Shown here piece after piece: positions 8,422 to 15,378 of a stretch of 38,709 bases of DNA (positions are counted from its first letter, which is position 1; each line of letters starts with the position of its first letter). Both the position numbers and the translations under genes were made by a program. Where the stretch lies: assembly GCA_022769825.1 (NCBI GenBank), contig JALEJI010000046.1, positions 1 through 38,709 of the forward strand, given 5' to 3'. The DNA comes from Prevotella sp. Lineage in GTDB: Bacteria > Bacteroidota > Bacteroidia > Bacteroidales > Bacteroidaceae. The notes beneath the pieces were generated by a model, which saw only the letters and a program-made list of their open reading frames with translations, made no database searches and was not told where the DNA came from.

Positions 8422-9724
8422 CCACAATGACATTGTCGGGAGCGGCCAACGTCGCAGGCACGGCAATTCTCAGCTGCTTGTTCTTATATGTATAAGTCAC
8501 CTTCTTTCCTGTCTGGAAGTCGGTGACTTCTTTTGGTTTCTTAGCCATCGGTATCGTGATGTCGCTTGGGGCTTTCGTTCCCTCGGCTGGGCAGACGTGC
8601 ACATACACCTTGCCGTCCTTCTCGGTCGTCGCGCCCCACTCGCATGGCTTCACCGGGCCGGCCTCGCTGCCATAGAGCGTCTCGCCATACACGCGCATCC
8701 ACTTGCCTATCTCCCTCAACCTGTCGAGAGCCAACGCCGGGAGTTCGCCGTTGGGCTGTGGCCCGATATTGAGCAGCAGGTTCGCGCCCTTGCCCGACGT
8801 GTTGACGAGCAAGCGGATAAGCTCCGCCGCCGACTTGTAGTTCTGGTCCACGACCTTATATCCCCACATGCCGTTCATGGTCTGGCAGGTCTCCAGCGGC
8901 AAGTGGCTTATCTGCGCGGCCTTGTCCACGAAGCCCGCGGTGTTCTCTCCGGGCAGGTCACGCTCGAAAATCTGTATGTCCTCACCGTCAAATGGCTTCA
9001 TGTGGTGGTTGTTGCCAATGAGGCACGCTGGCTGCAACTTGTGGATAAGGGCATATTGCTCGGGCAGGTGCCAGTCGAAGGGAACTGAGTCTTGGTCGTG
9101 ATCCCACCAACCGTCAAACCATATCGCGCCAATCTTGCCGTAACGTGTCAGCAGTTCGGTGAGTTGGGCGTTCATGAAGTTGAAATAATGTGGCCAGTCG
9201 CTCTTGGTGCTGTCCTTGCCGCAATGCCTGCCCGTGCGGCCCATGGGATAATCTTGGCGCATCCAGTCGATATGGCTGTAATAGAGGTGTAGCCTTATGC
9301 CCTCGTCGTGGCAGGCGTCGGCCAGTTCCTTCACGATGTCGCGCTTGAATGGCGTAGCCTTCACGATGTTGTAATCGCTCTGCCGGGTGTCCCACATCGA
9401 GAAGCCGTCGTGGTGGCGCGTGGTGAAGCAGACATACTTCGCGCCAGCGTCCTTGATGGCTTTCACCCACTCATGGGCGTTGAAGCGATGCGGATAGAAG
9501 GCGTCGGCGGCCTTGGCATACTCCATGCGGTCGGGCACGGCGTTTTGCAGATACCACTCGCCTTGGGCAAACGTGCTGTAGATGCCCCAGTGAAGGAAGA
9601 CGCCAAACTTGGCCGCGCGGAAGTTTTCCCTCTCGGCGAGGTTTTCCTTCGTCGGGACATAACCTTGCGCCATCACTCCGAGAAATGACAGGAAAAGGGC
9701 GATAGTAGACAGTGTTCTTTTCAT
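8411..9724 (-). CDS. Alpha-L-fucosidase, glycoside hydrolase family 29
   Basis: The 437-residue protein has a signal peptide ending near GVMAQ (residue 20). It shows GH29 features: FGVFLHWGIYS (residues 40-50), TTRHHDGFSMWD (101-112), and IWFDGWW with Asp204 as the expected nucleophile. It releases terminal alpha-L-fucose from glycans in the periplasm or outside the cell. The acid/base Glu is poorly conserved in this family and is not assigned. The protein has the barrel and a small C-terminal beta domain, without accessory binding modules. The start at 9724 fits the signal peptide and the promoter at 9754-9785; the in-frame ATG at 9784 lies within the -33 box. It is divergent from a GH20 hexosaminidase, which suggests joint host-glycan use. 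Confidence 0.93.
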   Translation of the reverse strand: MKRTLSTIALFLSFLGVMAQGYVPTKENLAERENFRAAKFGVFLHWGIYSTFAQGEWYLQNAVPDRMEYAKAADAFYPHRFNAHEWVKAIKDAGAKYVCFTTRHHDGFSMWDTRQSDYNIVKATPFKRDIVKELADACHDEGIRLHLYYSHIDWMRQDYPMGRTGRHCGKDSTKSDWPHYFNFMNAQLTELLTRYGKIGAIWFDGWWDHDQDSVPFDWHLPEQYALIHKLQPACLIGNNHHMKPFDGEDIQIFERDLPGENTAGFVDKAAQISHLPLETCQTMNGMWGYKVVDQNYKSAAELIRLLVNTSGKGANLLLNIGPQPNGELPALALDRLREIGKWMRVYGETLYGSEAGPVKPCEWGATTEKDGKVYVHVCPAEGTKAPSDITIPMAKKPKEVTDFQTGKKVTYTYKNKQLRIAVPATLAAPDNVIVVRR

Positions 9725-9753
9725 AAGTTGATACGGATTTATAGTTTTAACGC

Positions 9754-9785
9754 CAAAACTACAAATAAAACATCGAAACGACAAA
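9754..9785 (-). promoter_or_regulatory. Promoter of the GH29 fucosidase gene
   Basis: On the minus strand TTTG (9782-9785) and TAGTTTTG (9754-9761) are 20 bases apart, the canonical Bacteroidota spacing. The expected start of transcription near 9747 leaves a leader of about 23 bases. Confidence 0.75.
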
Positions 9786-9804
9786 CATATTCTATTATTT
9801 TAGC

Positions 9805-9812
9805 TACCTTTG
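9805..9812 (+). promoter_or_regulatory. -7 promoter element of the GH20 gene
   Basis: TACCTTTG lies 24 bases before the GH20 ATG. No TTTG is seen at -33. It sits back to back with the GH29 promoter, so one regulator could control both genes. Confidence 0.6.
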
Positions 9813-9835
9813 CTTAAAATTTTAGCAGAACTTAT

Positions 9836-11425
9836 ATGAGACGTTTTTTAATATCCCTTTGCGCGCTCTGCGCTTCGCTTTTGTCTTTTTCCCAACCCAG
9901 TCAAACCAAGCCACTGCCATGGCGCGGAATGATGATCGACGTGAGCCGCCATTTCGTGCCTCTCGACGAACTGTATCGCGAGGTTGACATCATGAGCCAT
10001 TACGGTCTCAACACGCTCCACCTCCACCTGACCGACGCGGCCGGATGGCGCATGGAGATAAAAGCCTATCCACGACTCACCGAGGTGGGCGCTTGGCGCA
10101 CCAGGCAGACATGGAAAGAATGGTGGAACAAGCCTGAAAAGCAGGATGGCCAGGACCTGAGCTACGTGCGTGCCTACAGCGACAGCAAGAGTGGCTTTGG
10201 CGGCTATTATACGCAGGATGAGCTGAAGGGCCTGGTGAAATACGCCCAGGCCAAAGGCATAATCATAGTGCCGGAGATAGAGTTCCCGGGCCACAGCGAG
10301 GAGGTGTGCGCCGCGTATCCCGAAGTGGCGTTCAACCACGCCGAGATGAACGTATCAAAGGAAGAGACCTACAAGTTCATGGAGACGATATTGAAAGAGG
10401 TGGCCGAGGTCTTCCCGTCGAAATACATACATTGCGGTGGCGACGAGACGGCGACGCAAAAGGAGCAATATGCCGATGCCATACGCCGCATGAACAGCAT
10501 CGTGCGCGGCCTTGGCCGCAAGATGGTGGTGTGGGACGAGGCCCTCTCCGACTCCGAGGCCGACAGCAGTATCGTCATCATGGTTTGGCGCAATGCCGAC
10601 ATTGGCAAGAAAGCCCTCTCGCTGGGACATCAGGTGGTGATGTGTCCCGGCTCGTGGTGCTATCTCGACAGCTATCAGGACGCGCCTGCCACTCAACCCG
10701 AGACGATGGGCGGCTACAGGCCGCTGAAGCACATCTGGGATTTCGGCAAGGAGATAGCGCCGTTCCGCGACAAGCTGCTCGGAGCGCAAGTCACACTGTT
10801 CACCGAGTATGTGCCCACGGTGAGCCTGCTGCAGTATCAGCTGTGGCCGCGCGCCCTGGCCATGGGCGAGATTGGCCTTGGCCGAACGCGCTCATACAAG
10901 GATTTCCACCGATGGGCGACACATGTCACCGACAGCTTGCGAAAGGCCGGCGTCAACGCCTTTGACCTGAGGAAAGAGATTGGCGAGCGTCCGGAATATT
11001 TCAAGAAGGTGAAGCACTTGGCCATTGGCGGCAAGGTCAAGTTCAACGGCGATTGCCGTTACAGCGACGTGTACAAGGCGGGCGGCGACAACGCCCTCGT
11101 CGACGGATTGCAAGGCACGTGGAACAACAACGACAACCGCTGGCAGGGATTCTGCTGCGACCTCGACATCACCATCGACCTCGGCAAGGAGCGCACCGTG
11201 CATGGCGTGAGCATGAACTTCATGCAGCTCACGGGGCCTGAGATTTTCTTCCCCGAGCAAGTCACGGTGAACGGTGTGCCTTGCGCCGCCAGTCCTAAGG
11301 ACCTGCCCTACTCCATTTGCGAATACACGTTGAGCAAGAAGCAAACCACTCGTTTTCTCCACATCCAAGCCAAGCGCTCGCCACGCAAGGGCTGGCTGTT
11401 TGTCGACGAGGTAATAGTGAAATAA
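9836..11425 (+). CDS. Beta-N-acetylhexosaminidase, glycoside hydrolase family 20
   Basis: The 529-residue protein has a signal peptide (cleavage near SFSQ, residue 20). It enters directly into the GH20 catalytic barrel at WRGMMIDVSRHF (29-40), then has LHLHLTDAAGWR (61-72), PEIEFPGHSEE (146-156) and the catalytic HCGGDE with Asp203-Glu204. These residues support substrate-assisted removal of terminal GlcNAc or GalNAc. The usual N-terminal GH20b domain is missing, so this is a short form. Residues about 395-529 look like an F5/8 type C (discoidin-like) carbohydrate-binding domain. It is transcribed away from the GH29 fucosidase from an adjacent promoter and converges on the nitroreductase gene. 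Confidence 0.92.
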   Translation: MRRFLISLCALCASLLSFSQPSQTKPLPWRGMMIDVSRHFVPLDELYREVDIMSHYGLNTLHLHLTDAAGWRMEIKAYPRLTEVGAWRTRQTWKEWWNKPEKQDGQDLSYVRAYSDSKSGFGGYYTQDELKGLVKYAQAKGIIIVPEIEFPGHSEEVCAAYPEVAFNHAEMNVSKEETYKFMETILKEVAEVFPSKYIHCGGDETATQKEQYADAIRRMNSIVRGLGRKMVVWDEALSDSEADSSIVIMVWRNADIGKKALSLGHQVVMCPGSWCYLDSYQDAPATQPETMGGYRPLKHIWDFGKEIAPFRDKLLGAQVTLFTEYVPTVSLLQYQLWPRALAMGEIGLGRTRSYKDFHRWATHVTDSLRKAGVNAFDLRKEIGERPEYFKKVKHLAIGGKVKFNGDCRYSDVYKAGGDNALVDGLQGTWNNNDNRWQGFCCDLDITIDLGKERTVHGVSMNFMQLTGPEIFFPEQVTVNGVPCAASPKDLPYSICEYTLSKKQTTRFLHIQAKRSPRKGWLFVDEVIVK

Positions 11426-11476
11426 GGATGAGAAAGGCGCGCGCGACGAGCCGGTAAGGAAGTGGCTGAAACGCCT

Positions 11477-11986
11477 TTAGAGCTGCTCCGCTATCTCCGT
11501 CATGTCCTTGCGCGTCTTCTTCGGGCAAGGGCAATCGGCGGCCACATGGCCCACGGGCATTATGGCCACGGCCTCATAGCCTTCCACCGGAAACAGGCGC
11601 CTGACGGCCTCGACGTCGTAGTTGGCCACCCAGCACGTGCCGAGACCGCGGTCGGCGGCGGCAAGGGCGAGATGCTCAACGGCTATGCCAAGGTCTATGT
11701 CGCCGTGGGCCTTGCCGTCGTCGGGACGCACCCAGCAGCCAGCCGTGTCTTTCATGGCCAGCACATACATTGGCGCCGTGGCGAACCAGCGCCGGTCATA
11801 GCATTGCCTTATCTTCCGCTTCGCCTCTTCCGAGGTGAGAAGCAAAAACTTCCACGGCTGCAGGTTATGGGCCGACGGTGCCAAACGCGTGCATTCCATT
11901 ATGTAGTCGATGTCTGCCTTGCTGACAGGCTCGTCGGTGTACTTACGAGCCGAGAATCGTTTTTCGGCTAATTCCTTGAAATTCAT
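11477..11986 (-). CDS. Nitroreductase family flavoprotein
   Basis: The 169-residue protein has the FMN-binding start R-F-S-A-R-K-Y (residues 9-15), APSAHNLQPWKF (36-47) and a C-terminal GLGTCWVANYD / MPVGHVA part, as in small single-domain nitroreductases. It would be a cytosolic homodimer using NAD(P)H to reduce an unidentified quinone, nitro or flavin substrate. Several cysteines near the C-terminus (DCPCPKK) are a minor oddity. It is convergent with the GH20 gene, 51 bases apart. The upstream 180 bases toward manA contain two hairpins and no clear promoter. Confidence 0.88.
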   Translation of the reverse strand: MNFKELAEKRFSARKYTDEPVSKADIDYIMECTRLAPSAHNLQPWKFLLLTSEEAKRKIRQCYDRRWFATAPMYVLAMKDTAGCWVRPDDGKAHGDIDLGIAVEHLALAAADRGLGTCWVANYDVEAVRRLFPVEGYEAVAIMPVGHVAADCPCPKKTRKDMTEIAEQL

Positions 11987-12015
11987 ATTTCCTTAATTAT
12001 AAACGGTTTACTTAT

Positions 12016-12046
12016 CGCGTCGGCTTCATGCATGAATTGCGACGCG
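12016..12046. repeat. Short inverted repeat between manA and the nitroreductase gene
   Basis: CGCGTCG at 12016-12022 pairs with CGACGCG at 12040-12046, and the loop holds the palindrome TTCATGCATGAA. It shares the string TCGGCTTCA with the next hairpin. Confidence 0.5.
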
Positions 12047-12061
12047 GTTACTACGGAATGG

Positions 12062-12110
12062 CATCGGCTTCACGGTGTAGAGGCAAAGCCCTTGCGCCGT
12101 GAAGCCGATG
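12062..12110 (-). terminator. Long perfect hairpin downstream of manA, possible terminator
   Basis: A perfect 14-bp stem, CATCGGCTTCACGG at 12062-12075 with its complement at 12097-12110, encloses a 21-base loop. It lies 60 bases downstream of the manA stop. No T-tract follows on the minus strand, so it may act as an mRNA 3'-end stabiliser or be a repeat rather than a classical terminator. Confidence 0.45.
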
Positions 12111-12169
12111 TCGATATTTAAGGTGCGTTGCGTTTTGTGAAAAACTCAACAAGGGCTACGCGCCGCTAT

Positions 12170-13171
12170 TCACTTGATGTTGTTGTCGATGAAGGCATCC
12201 AGCACTTGCGTCTTCTCGCCCACGGGCATGATGTCGTAGTCGGCGATGGCAGCCGGAACAAGGCAGCTGTAACCCTCCTTGAGCACCAGCTCGTCGCCGG
12301 TCTCGTTGACCTTTATCTTGCAGTCGCCCTTCAGGCACATGCAGACCACGAAACTGTCGAAGCCCTTCATGGCATAGTGGTGAGGCTTGTCGAGGTCGCT
12401 CACCCTGACGCAGAAATACTTGGTGTCAAGGATGACGTTTGGCGTGTTGGCCTCGTGCTTGTATTCAGAGCTGTAAGAGTCGGCCACGTTGAAGTCGAGT
12501 GCCTCGGCAGCCAGCTCGGTGTGAAGCTCGCGTGGCTTGCCGTCGAGTCCGGGGCGGTTGTAGTCGTAGATGCGGTAAGTGACGTCGGACGACTGCTGAA
12601 TCTCGGCGAGCATGATGCCGCTGCAGATGGCGTGAACCCTGCCTGCCGGAATGTAGAACACGTCGCCGGCCTTCACCTCATGGCGTGCCAGCACGTCGGT
12701 GATGGTGCCGTCGGCAATGCGCTGCTTATACTCCTCTTTCGAGATTTTCGTCTTGAAACCGCAATAGAGATAGCTGCCGGGCTTGGCGTCGAGCACGTAC
12801 CACATCTCGGTCTTGCCCATCTTGTTGTGCACGCGCTTTGCCATCTCGTCGTTGGGGTGAACCTGGATGCTGAGGTCTCTCTTGGCATCGATAAACTTCA
12901 CGAGCAATGGCATCTTGCCGCCATACTGCTCGCTGACGGCCTTGCCGAGTATGGCCTCGGGGTCGGAAGAGATGACAGAGATGAGATCCTTGCCTTTTTC
13001 CGCGCCATTGCTTATCGTGTCGGGACTTGACGGCACTGCGCTGACCTCCCAGCTCTCGCCCACGGGGTTCTCGTGTGGGGTCAGCCCCTTGAATGGGCAA
13101 AGACGGTCACCACCCCAAATGGTCTCATGAAGATTGGGGGCGAAAAGAAAAGGATAAAGGCTTGTTTTCAT
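12170..13171 (-). CDS. manA: Mannose-6-phosphate isomerase, class I (short type)
   Basis: The 333-residue cytosolic enzyme interconverts fructose-6-phosphate and mannose-6-phosphate, feeding GDP-mannose and fucose synthesis or mannose catabolism. Zinc ligands of the cupin fold are visible: Gln103 and His105 in IQVHPND, Glu122 in GKTEMWY and His180 in PAGRVHAI; the catalytic arginine is probably Arg200 in TYRIYDY. Length matches the short type I isomerases of Firmicutes and Bacteroidota (about 310-330), not the 390-residue enterobacterial form. The ATG at 13171 begins at the conserved LYPFLFAPNLHETIWGG segment. It is followed by hairpins and the nitroreductase gene on the same strand. Confidence 0.94.
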   Translation of the reverse strand: MKTSLYPFLFAPNLHETIWGGDRLCPFKGLTPHENPVGESWEVSAVPSSPDTISNGAEKGKDLISVISSDPEAILGKAVSEQYGGKMPLLVKFIDAKRDLSIQVHPNDEMAKRVHNKMGKTEMWYVLDAKPGSYLYCGFKTKISKEEYKQRIADGTITDVLARHEVKAGDVFYIPAGRVHAICSGIMLAEIQQSSDVTYRIYDYNRPGLDGKPRELHTELAAEALDFNVADSYSSEYKHEANTPNVILDTKYFCVRVSDLDKPHHYAMKGFDSFVVCMCLKGDCKIKVNETGDELVLKEGYSCLVPAAIADYDIMPVGEKTQVLDAFIDNNIK

Positions 13172-13260
13172 TGTGTGATATTTTTTATGCGTTATTATAC
13201 TTATATATCATAACGTGCAAACATTGCGCATTATTGCATGAGAAACGCATTATTTTCTTT

Positions 13261-13288
13261 GCGGGAGCGGGCTTGAGCCGGCCCCCGC
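13261..13288 (-). repeat. GC-rich palindromic repeat, copy 1
   Basis: An imperfect GC-rich palindrome (GCGGGAGCGGG ... CCGGCCCCCGC) related on the opposite strand to those at 34424-34449 and 37391-37420, which share TGCAGGG and GGTCTTGTG. It forms the outer end of the composite repeat A. Confidence 0.55.
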
Positions 13289-13473
13289 AAATCATACCGA
13301 TTAAATCGGGTAATAATATTCAACAAATGGTCGTCTGAGAATCGATTTTTTTCAACCGAGCGGTCTCTTGGTTGAAAACGACGCGATTATGGGTCGTTTT
13401 CGCAATTCGTTGATTACCAAAGATTTGCGAGTTTTGCGGTTTTTAGGCGTTGCCAATGCGCTGATTTCGCATT

Positions 13474-13514
13474 GCCGTTACAGTGCAATCGCGTCGCCGT
13501 TACGGTGTAACGGC
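13474..13514 (+). repeat. 22-bp-period palindromic array A (2 units)
   Basis: Units start at 13474 and 13496. The second is a perfect interrupted palindrome, GCCGTTAC-GGT-GTAACGGC; the first ends in TCGC instead of CGGC. Units are separated by the trinucleotide GTC. Confidence 0.85.
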
Positions 13515-13636
13515 AATGATTTTTGGCAAAAAACCAGTCGATGACGCTGCGAAGGGGCACCTCGAAGCCTTTTTTCCGCTCTATTTGCCCCTGTTTACAA
13601 GTGTTAAATTTTGGCAATAATATTTTACAATTTTGG

Positions 13637-13896
13637 TACTTTTGCATGGACGTGCAGGAGCGGCATATTTTGCGTGTAAAGCCCACTTTTATATCATACA
13701 CTGTTAAATACACATAAGCTTTTTGAAATGGGAGGGTATTAAAAAACCCTCAAAATTAATTCGTAATTTTGCAACGCAAACTATCTGAGCTGTTCGTGTG
13801 GGTAATGACATACGTAACGGAACAGATGCATAATCACGGCAAATACTTGACCTACGTCAATAATGCCAGATTTTTGAATATTTTTCCCCGAATTAT
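13637..13896. other. AT-rich intergenic stretch before tRNA, no gene seen
   Basis: Between repeat A and the tRNA promoter I see no convincing gene. It holds promoter-like TACTTTTG (13637-13644) and TAATTTTG (13764-13771) and a small hairpin GAGGGT/ACCCTC (13732-13751). The ORFs here are short and start at TTG or lack a family resemblance. Confidence 0.4.
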
Positions 13897-13927
13897 TTTG
13901 CGCTTTCAAAAAATCGCAGTACCTTTG
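13897..13927 (+). promoter_or_regulatory. Promoter of the initiator tRNA gene
   Basis: TTTG at 13897-13900 and TACCTTTG at 13920-13927, 19 bases apart, place the transcription start about 35 bases before the tRNA. Confidence 0.75.
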
Positions 13928-13969
13928 CACTCGCAATTCAGAAATGGATAAGCAACAAAGGTAAAACAT

Positions 13970-14042
13970 CGCGGAGTGGAGCAGTTGGTAGCTCGCCAGG
14001 CTCATAACCTGGAGGTCGCACGTTCGAATCCTGCCTCCGCAA
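13970..14042 (+). tRNA. tRNA-fMet (initiator, anticodon CAT)
   Basis: A 73-nt cloverleaf with anticodon CAT at 14004-adjacent loop CTCATAA (14001-14007). C1 faces A72 (unpaired) and the D stem has A11-T24, both initiator hallmarks; discriminator is A and CCA is not encoded. Two oddities: position 62 (14031) is C and opposes C52, giving a C.C mismatch in the T stem, and the anticodon stem has an A-T pair at 29:41 where initiators usually have G-C. A terminator follows directly. Confidence 0.88.
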
Positions 14043-14049
14043 CTACAAC

Positions 14050-14083
14050 GACGTAATGCACACATAGCATTACGTCTTTTTTT
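14050..14083 (+). terminator. Terminator of the initiator tRNA transcript
   Basis: GACGTAATGC at 14050-14059 pairs perfectly with GCATTACGTC at 14067-14076, loop ACACATA, followed by seven T. Confidence 0.9.
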
Positions 14084-14220
14084 GTTTACATCACTTTACA
14101 AGAGATTGTGCAGTGCACGCGATGCAGTCAGATCCATCCTTACCCGCACCCGCAAAGCACAACCATACATTTTAGCTTGAATTTCACGGCGCCAAGACGG
14201 CTCTTTACGAAAAGTTTGAG

Positions 14221-14228
14221 TAAATTTG
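14221..14228 (+). promoter_or_regulatory. -7 promoter element of miaA
   Basis: TAAATTTG lies 68 bases before the miaA ATG. A proper TTTG is not seen at -33, so this is tentative. Confidence 0.4.
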
Positions 14229-14295
14229 CATTGGCTTGTTGAATCACCGAAAGGCTCGGCACTGCCTACACTAATATCATAACGAACCATTAAGC

Positions 14296-15237
14296 ATGAA
14301 AACACTTCTGACCATACTTGGCCCAACGGCCTCGGGCAAGACCGACCTCGCGGCACACGTGGCTCGCGAGATTGGCGGAGAGATAATCTCAGCCGACTCG
14401 CGACAGGTTTACCGCGGCATGGACATTGGCACGGGAAAAGACCTCGACGACTACGTGGTTGACGGCAAGCAGATTCCATATCATCTCATCGACATCCGCG
14501 AGGCAGGCACGAAATACAACCTCTTCCAATACCAAGAGGACTTCTTGAAGGCTTACCACGACATTCAGAGCCGTGGGGCGCAGCCCATTCTCTGCGGAGG
14601 CACGGGGCTGTATATCGAGAGCGTGCTCAAGGGCTACCACCTGTCGCCCGTGCCGCAAAACCCGGAACTGCGCAAAGCACTCGAAGGGAAAAGCCTGGAC
14701 GAGCTGACCCACATGCTAAGGCAACTTAAAGCCAAGACTGGAAGCAACATGCACAACACCACGGACGTGGACTCGTGCCAACGGGCCATACGCGCAATAG
14801 AGATTGAGACCTACAACCTTGACCACCCCACCGACAACAGGGACTTCCCCGCCGTAGACAGCGTGATAGTGGGCGTGGGGATAGACCGCGTCGCACGGCG
14901 CGAGAAGATTACCAGCAGGCTAAGGAAACGATTGGACAACGGCATGGTGGAAGAGATACGCGGCATTCTCGACAAGGGCGTGAAGGCCGACGACTTGATA
15001 TACTATGGCCTGGAATATAAATATGTGACGGAATACGTGATTGGCAAACTGACCTACGAGGAGATGTTCCGCCAACTGGAGATAGCCATCCACCAGTTTG
15101 CCAAGCGACAAATGACGTGGTTCAGGGGCATGGAGCGTCGTGGAGCCACCATCCACTGGATAGACGCCGCGCTGTCAATGGAAGAAAAGGTGAAGGAGAC
15201 CATACGGCTGCTGCGCTTTGCACGCACACAACCTTAA
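14296..15237 (+). CDS. miaA: tRNA dimethylallyltransferase
   Basis: The 313-residue enzyme transfers an isopentenyl group from DMAPP to adenosine 37 of tRNAs reading UNN codons. The P-loop GPTASGKT is at residues 9-16, followed by the substrate motif SADSRQVYRGMDIGTGK (about 33-49) and CGGTGLY (about 99-105). Length is normal. It stands alone between the initiator tRNA and the glycogen operon. Start ATG at 14296 gives the conserved MKTLLTILGPTASGK beginning. Confidence 0.95.
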   Translation: MKTLLTILGPTASGKTDLAAHVAREIGGEIISADSRQVYRGMDIGTGKDLDDYVVDGKQIPYHLIDIREAGTKYNLFQYQEDFLKAYHDIQSRGAQPILCGGTGLYIESVLKGYHLSPVPQNPELRKALEGKSLDELTHMLRQLKAKTGSNMHNTTDVDSCQRAIRAIEIETYNLDHPTDNRDFPAVDSVIVGVGIDRVARREKITSRLRKRLDNGMVEEIRGILDKGVKADDLIYYGLEYKYVTEYVIGKLTYEEMFRQLEIAIHQFAKRQMTWFRGMERRGATIHWIDAALSMEEKVKETIRLLRFARTQP

Positions 15238-15296
15238 AAAAACATAAAACAGCTAATTTGCCTGTGCAAACCTTTTACCAATAAGAAAAAAAACAC

Positions 15297-15304
15297 TAAA
15301 TTTG
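15297..15304 (+). promoter_or_regulatory. -7 promoter element of the glycogen operon
   Basis: TAAATTTG lies 74 bases upstream of the debranching enzyme ATG; a T-rich CCTTTTACC at 15271-15279 is at the -33 position but lacks the G. Confidence 0.5.
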
Positions 15305-15378
15305 GATGCAATAAAGGAAGCTCCAAAGCAACTGTCTTCCTAAATCTGATATACAAACCTTATAATGCCTTTGTTACT

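Larger units (their letters stand above)
13261..13636 (+). repeat. Composite intergenic repeat, copy A
   Basis: This block is homologous, in reverse orientation, to 34028-34449. Both copies share, in order: the GC-rich palindrome, AATAATATT..ACAAATGGTCG, TCTGAGAATCGATTTTTTTC, an imperfect hairpin starting TTCAACCGAG, GACGCGATTATGGG, an array of 22-bp palindromic units, TGGCAAAAAA, and AAGTGTTAAATT followed by GGCAATAATATTTTACA. AT-rich direct repeats (AATAATATT-type) occur at 13312-13330 and 13616-13630. No ORF or transposase is recognisable. It lies upstream of the initiator tRNA. Confidence 0.75.

Noticed and set aside
13769..13951. A 60-codon ORF before the initiator tRNA
   Set aside because: It starts at TTG, overlaps the tRNA promoter and has no resemblance to any family I know.
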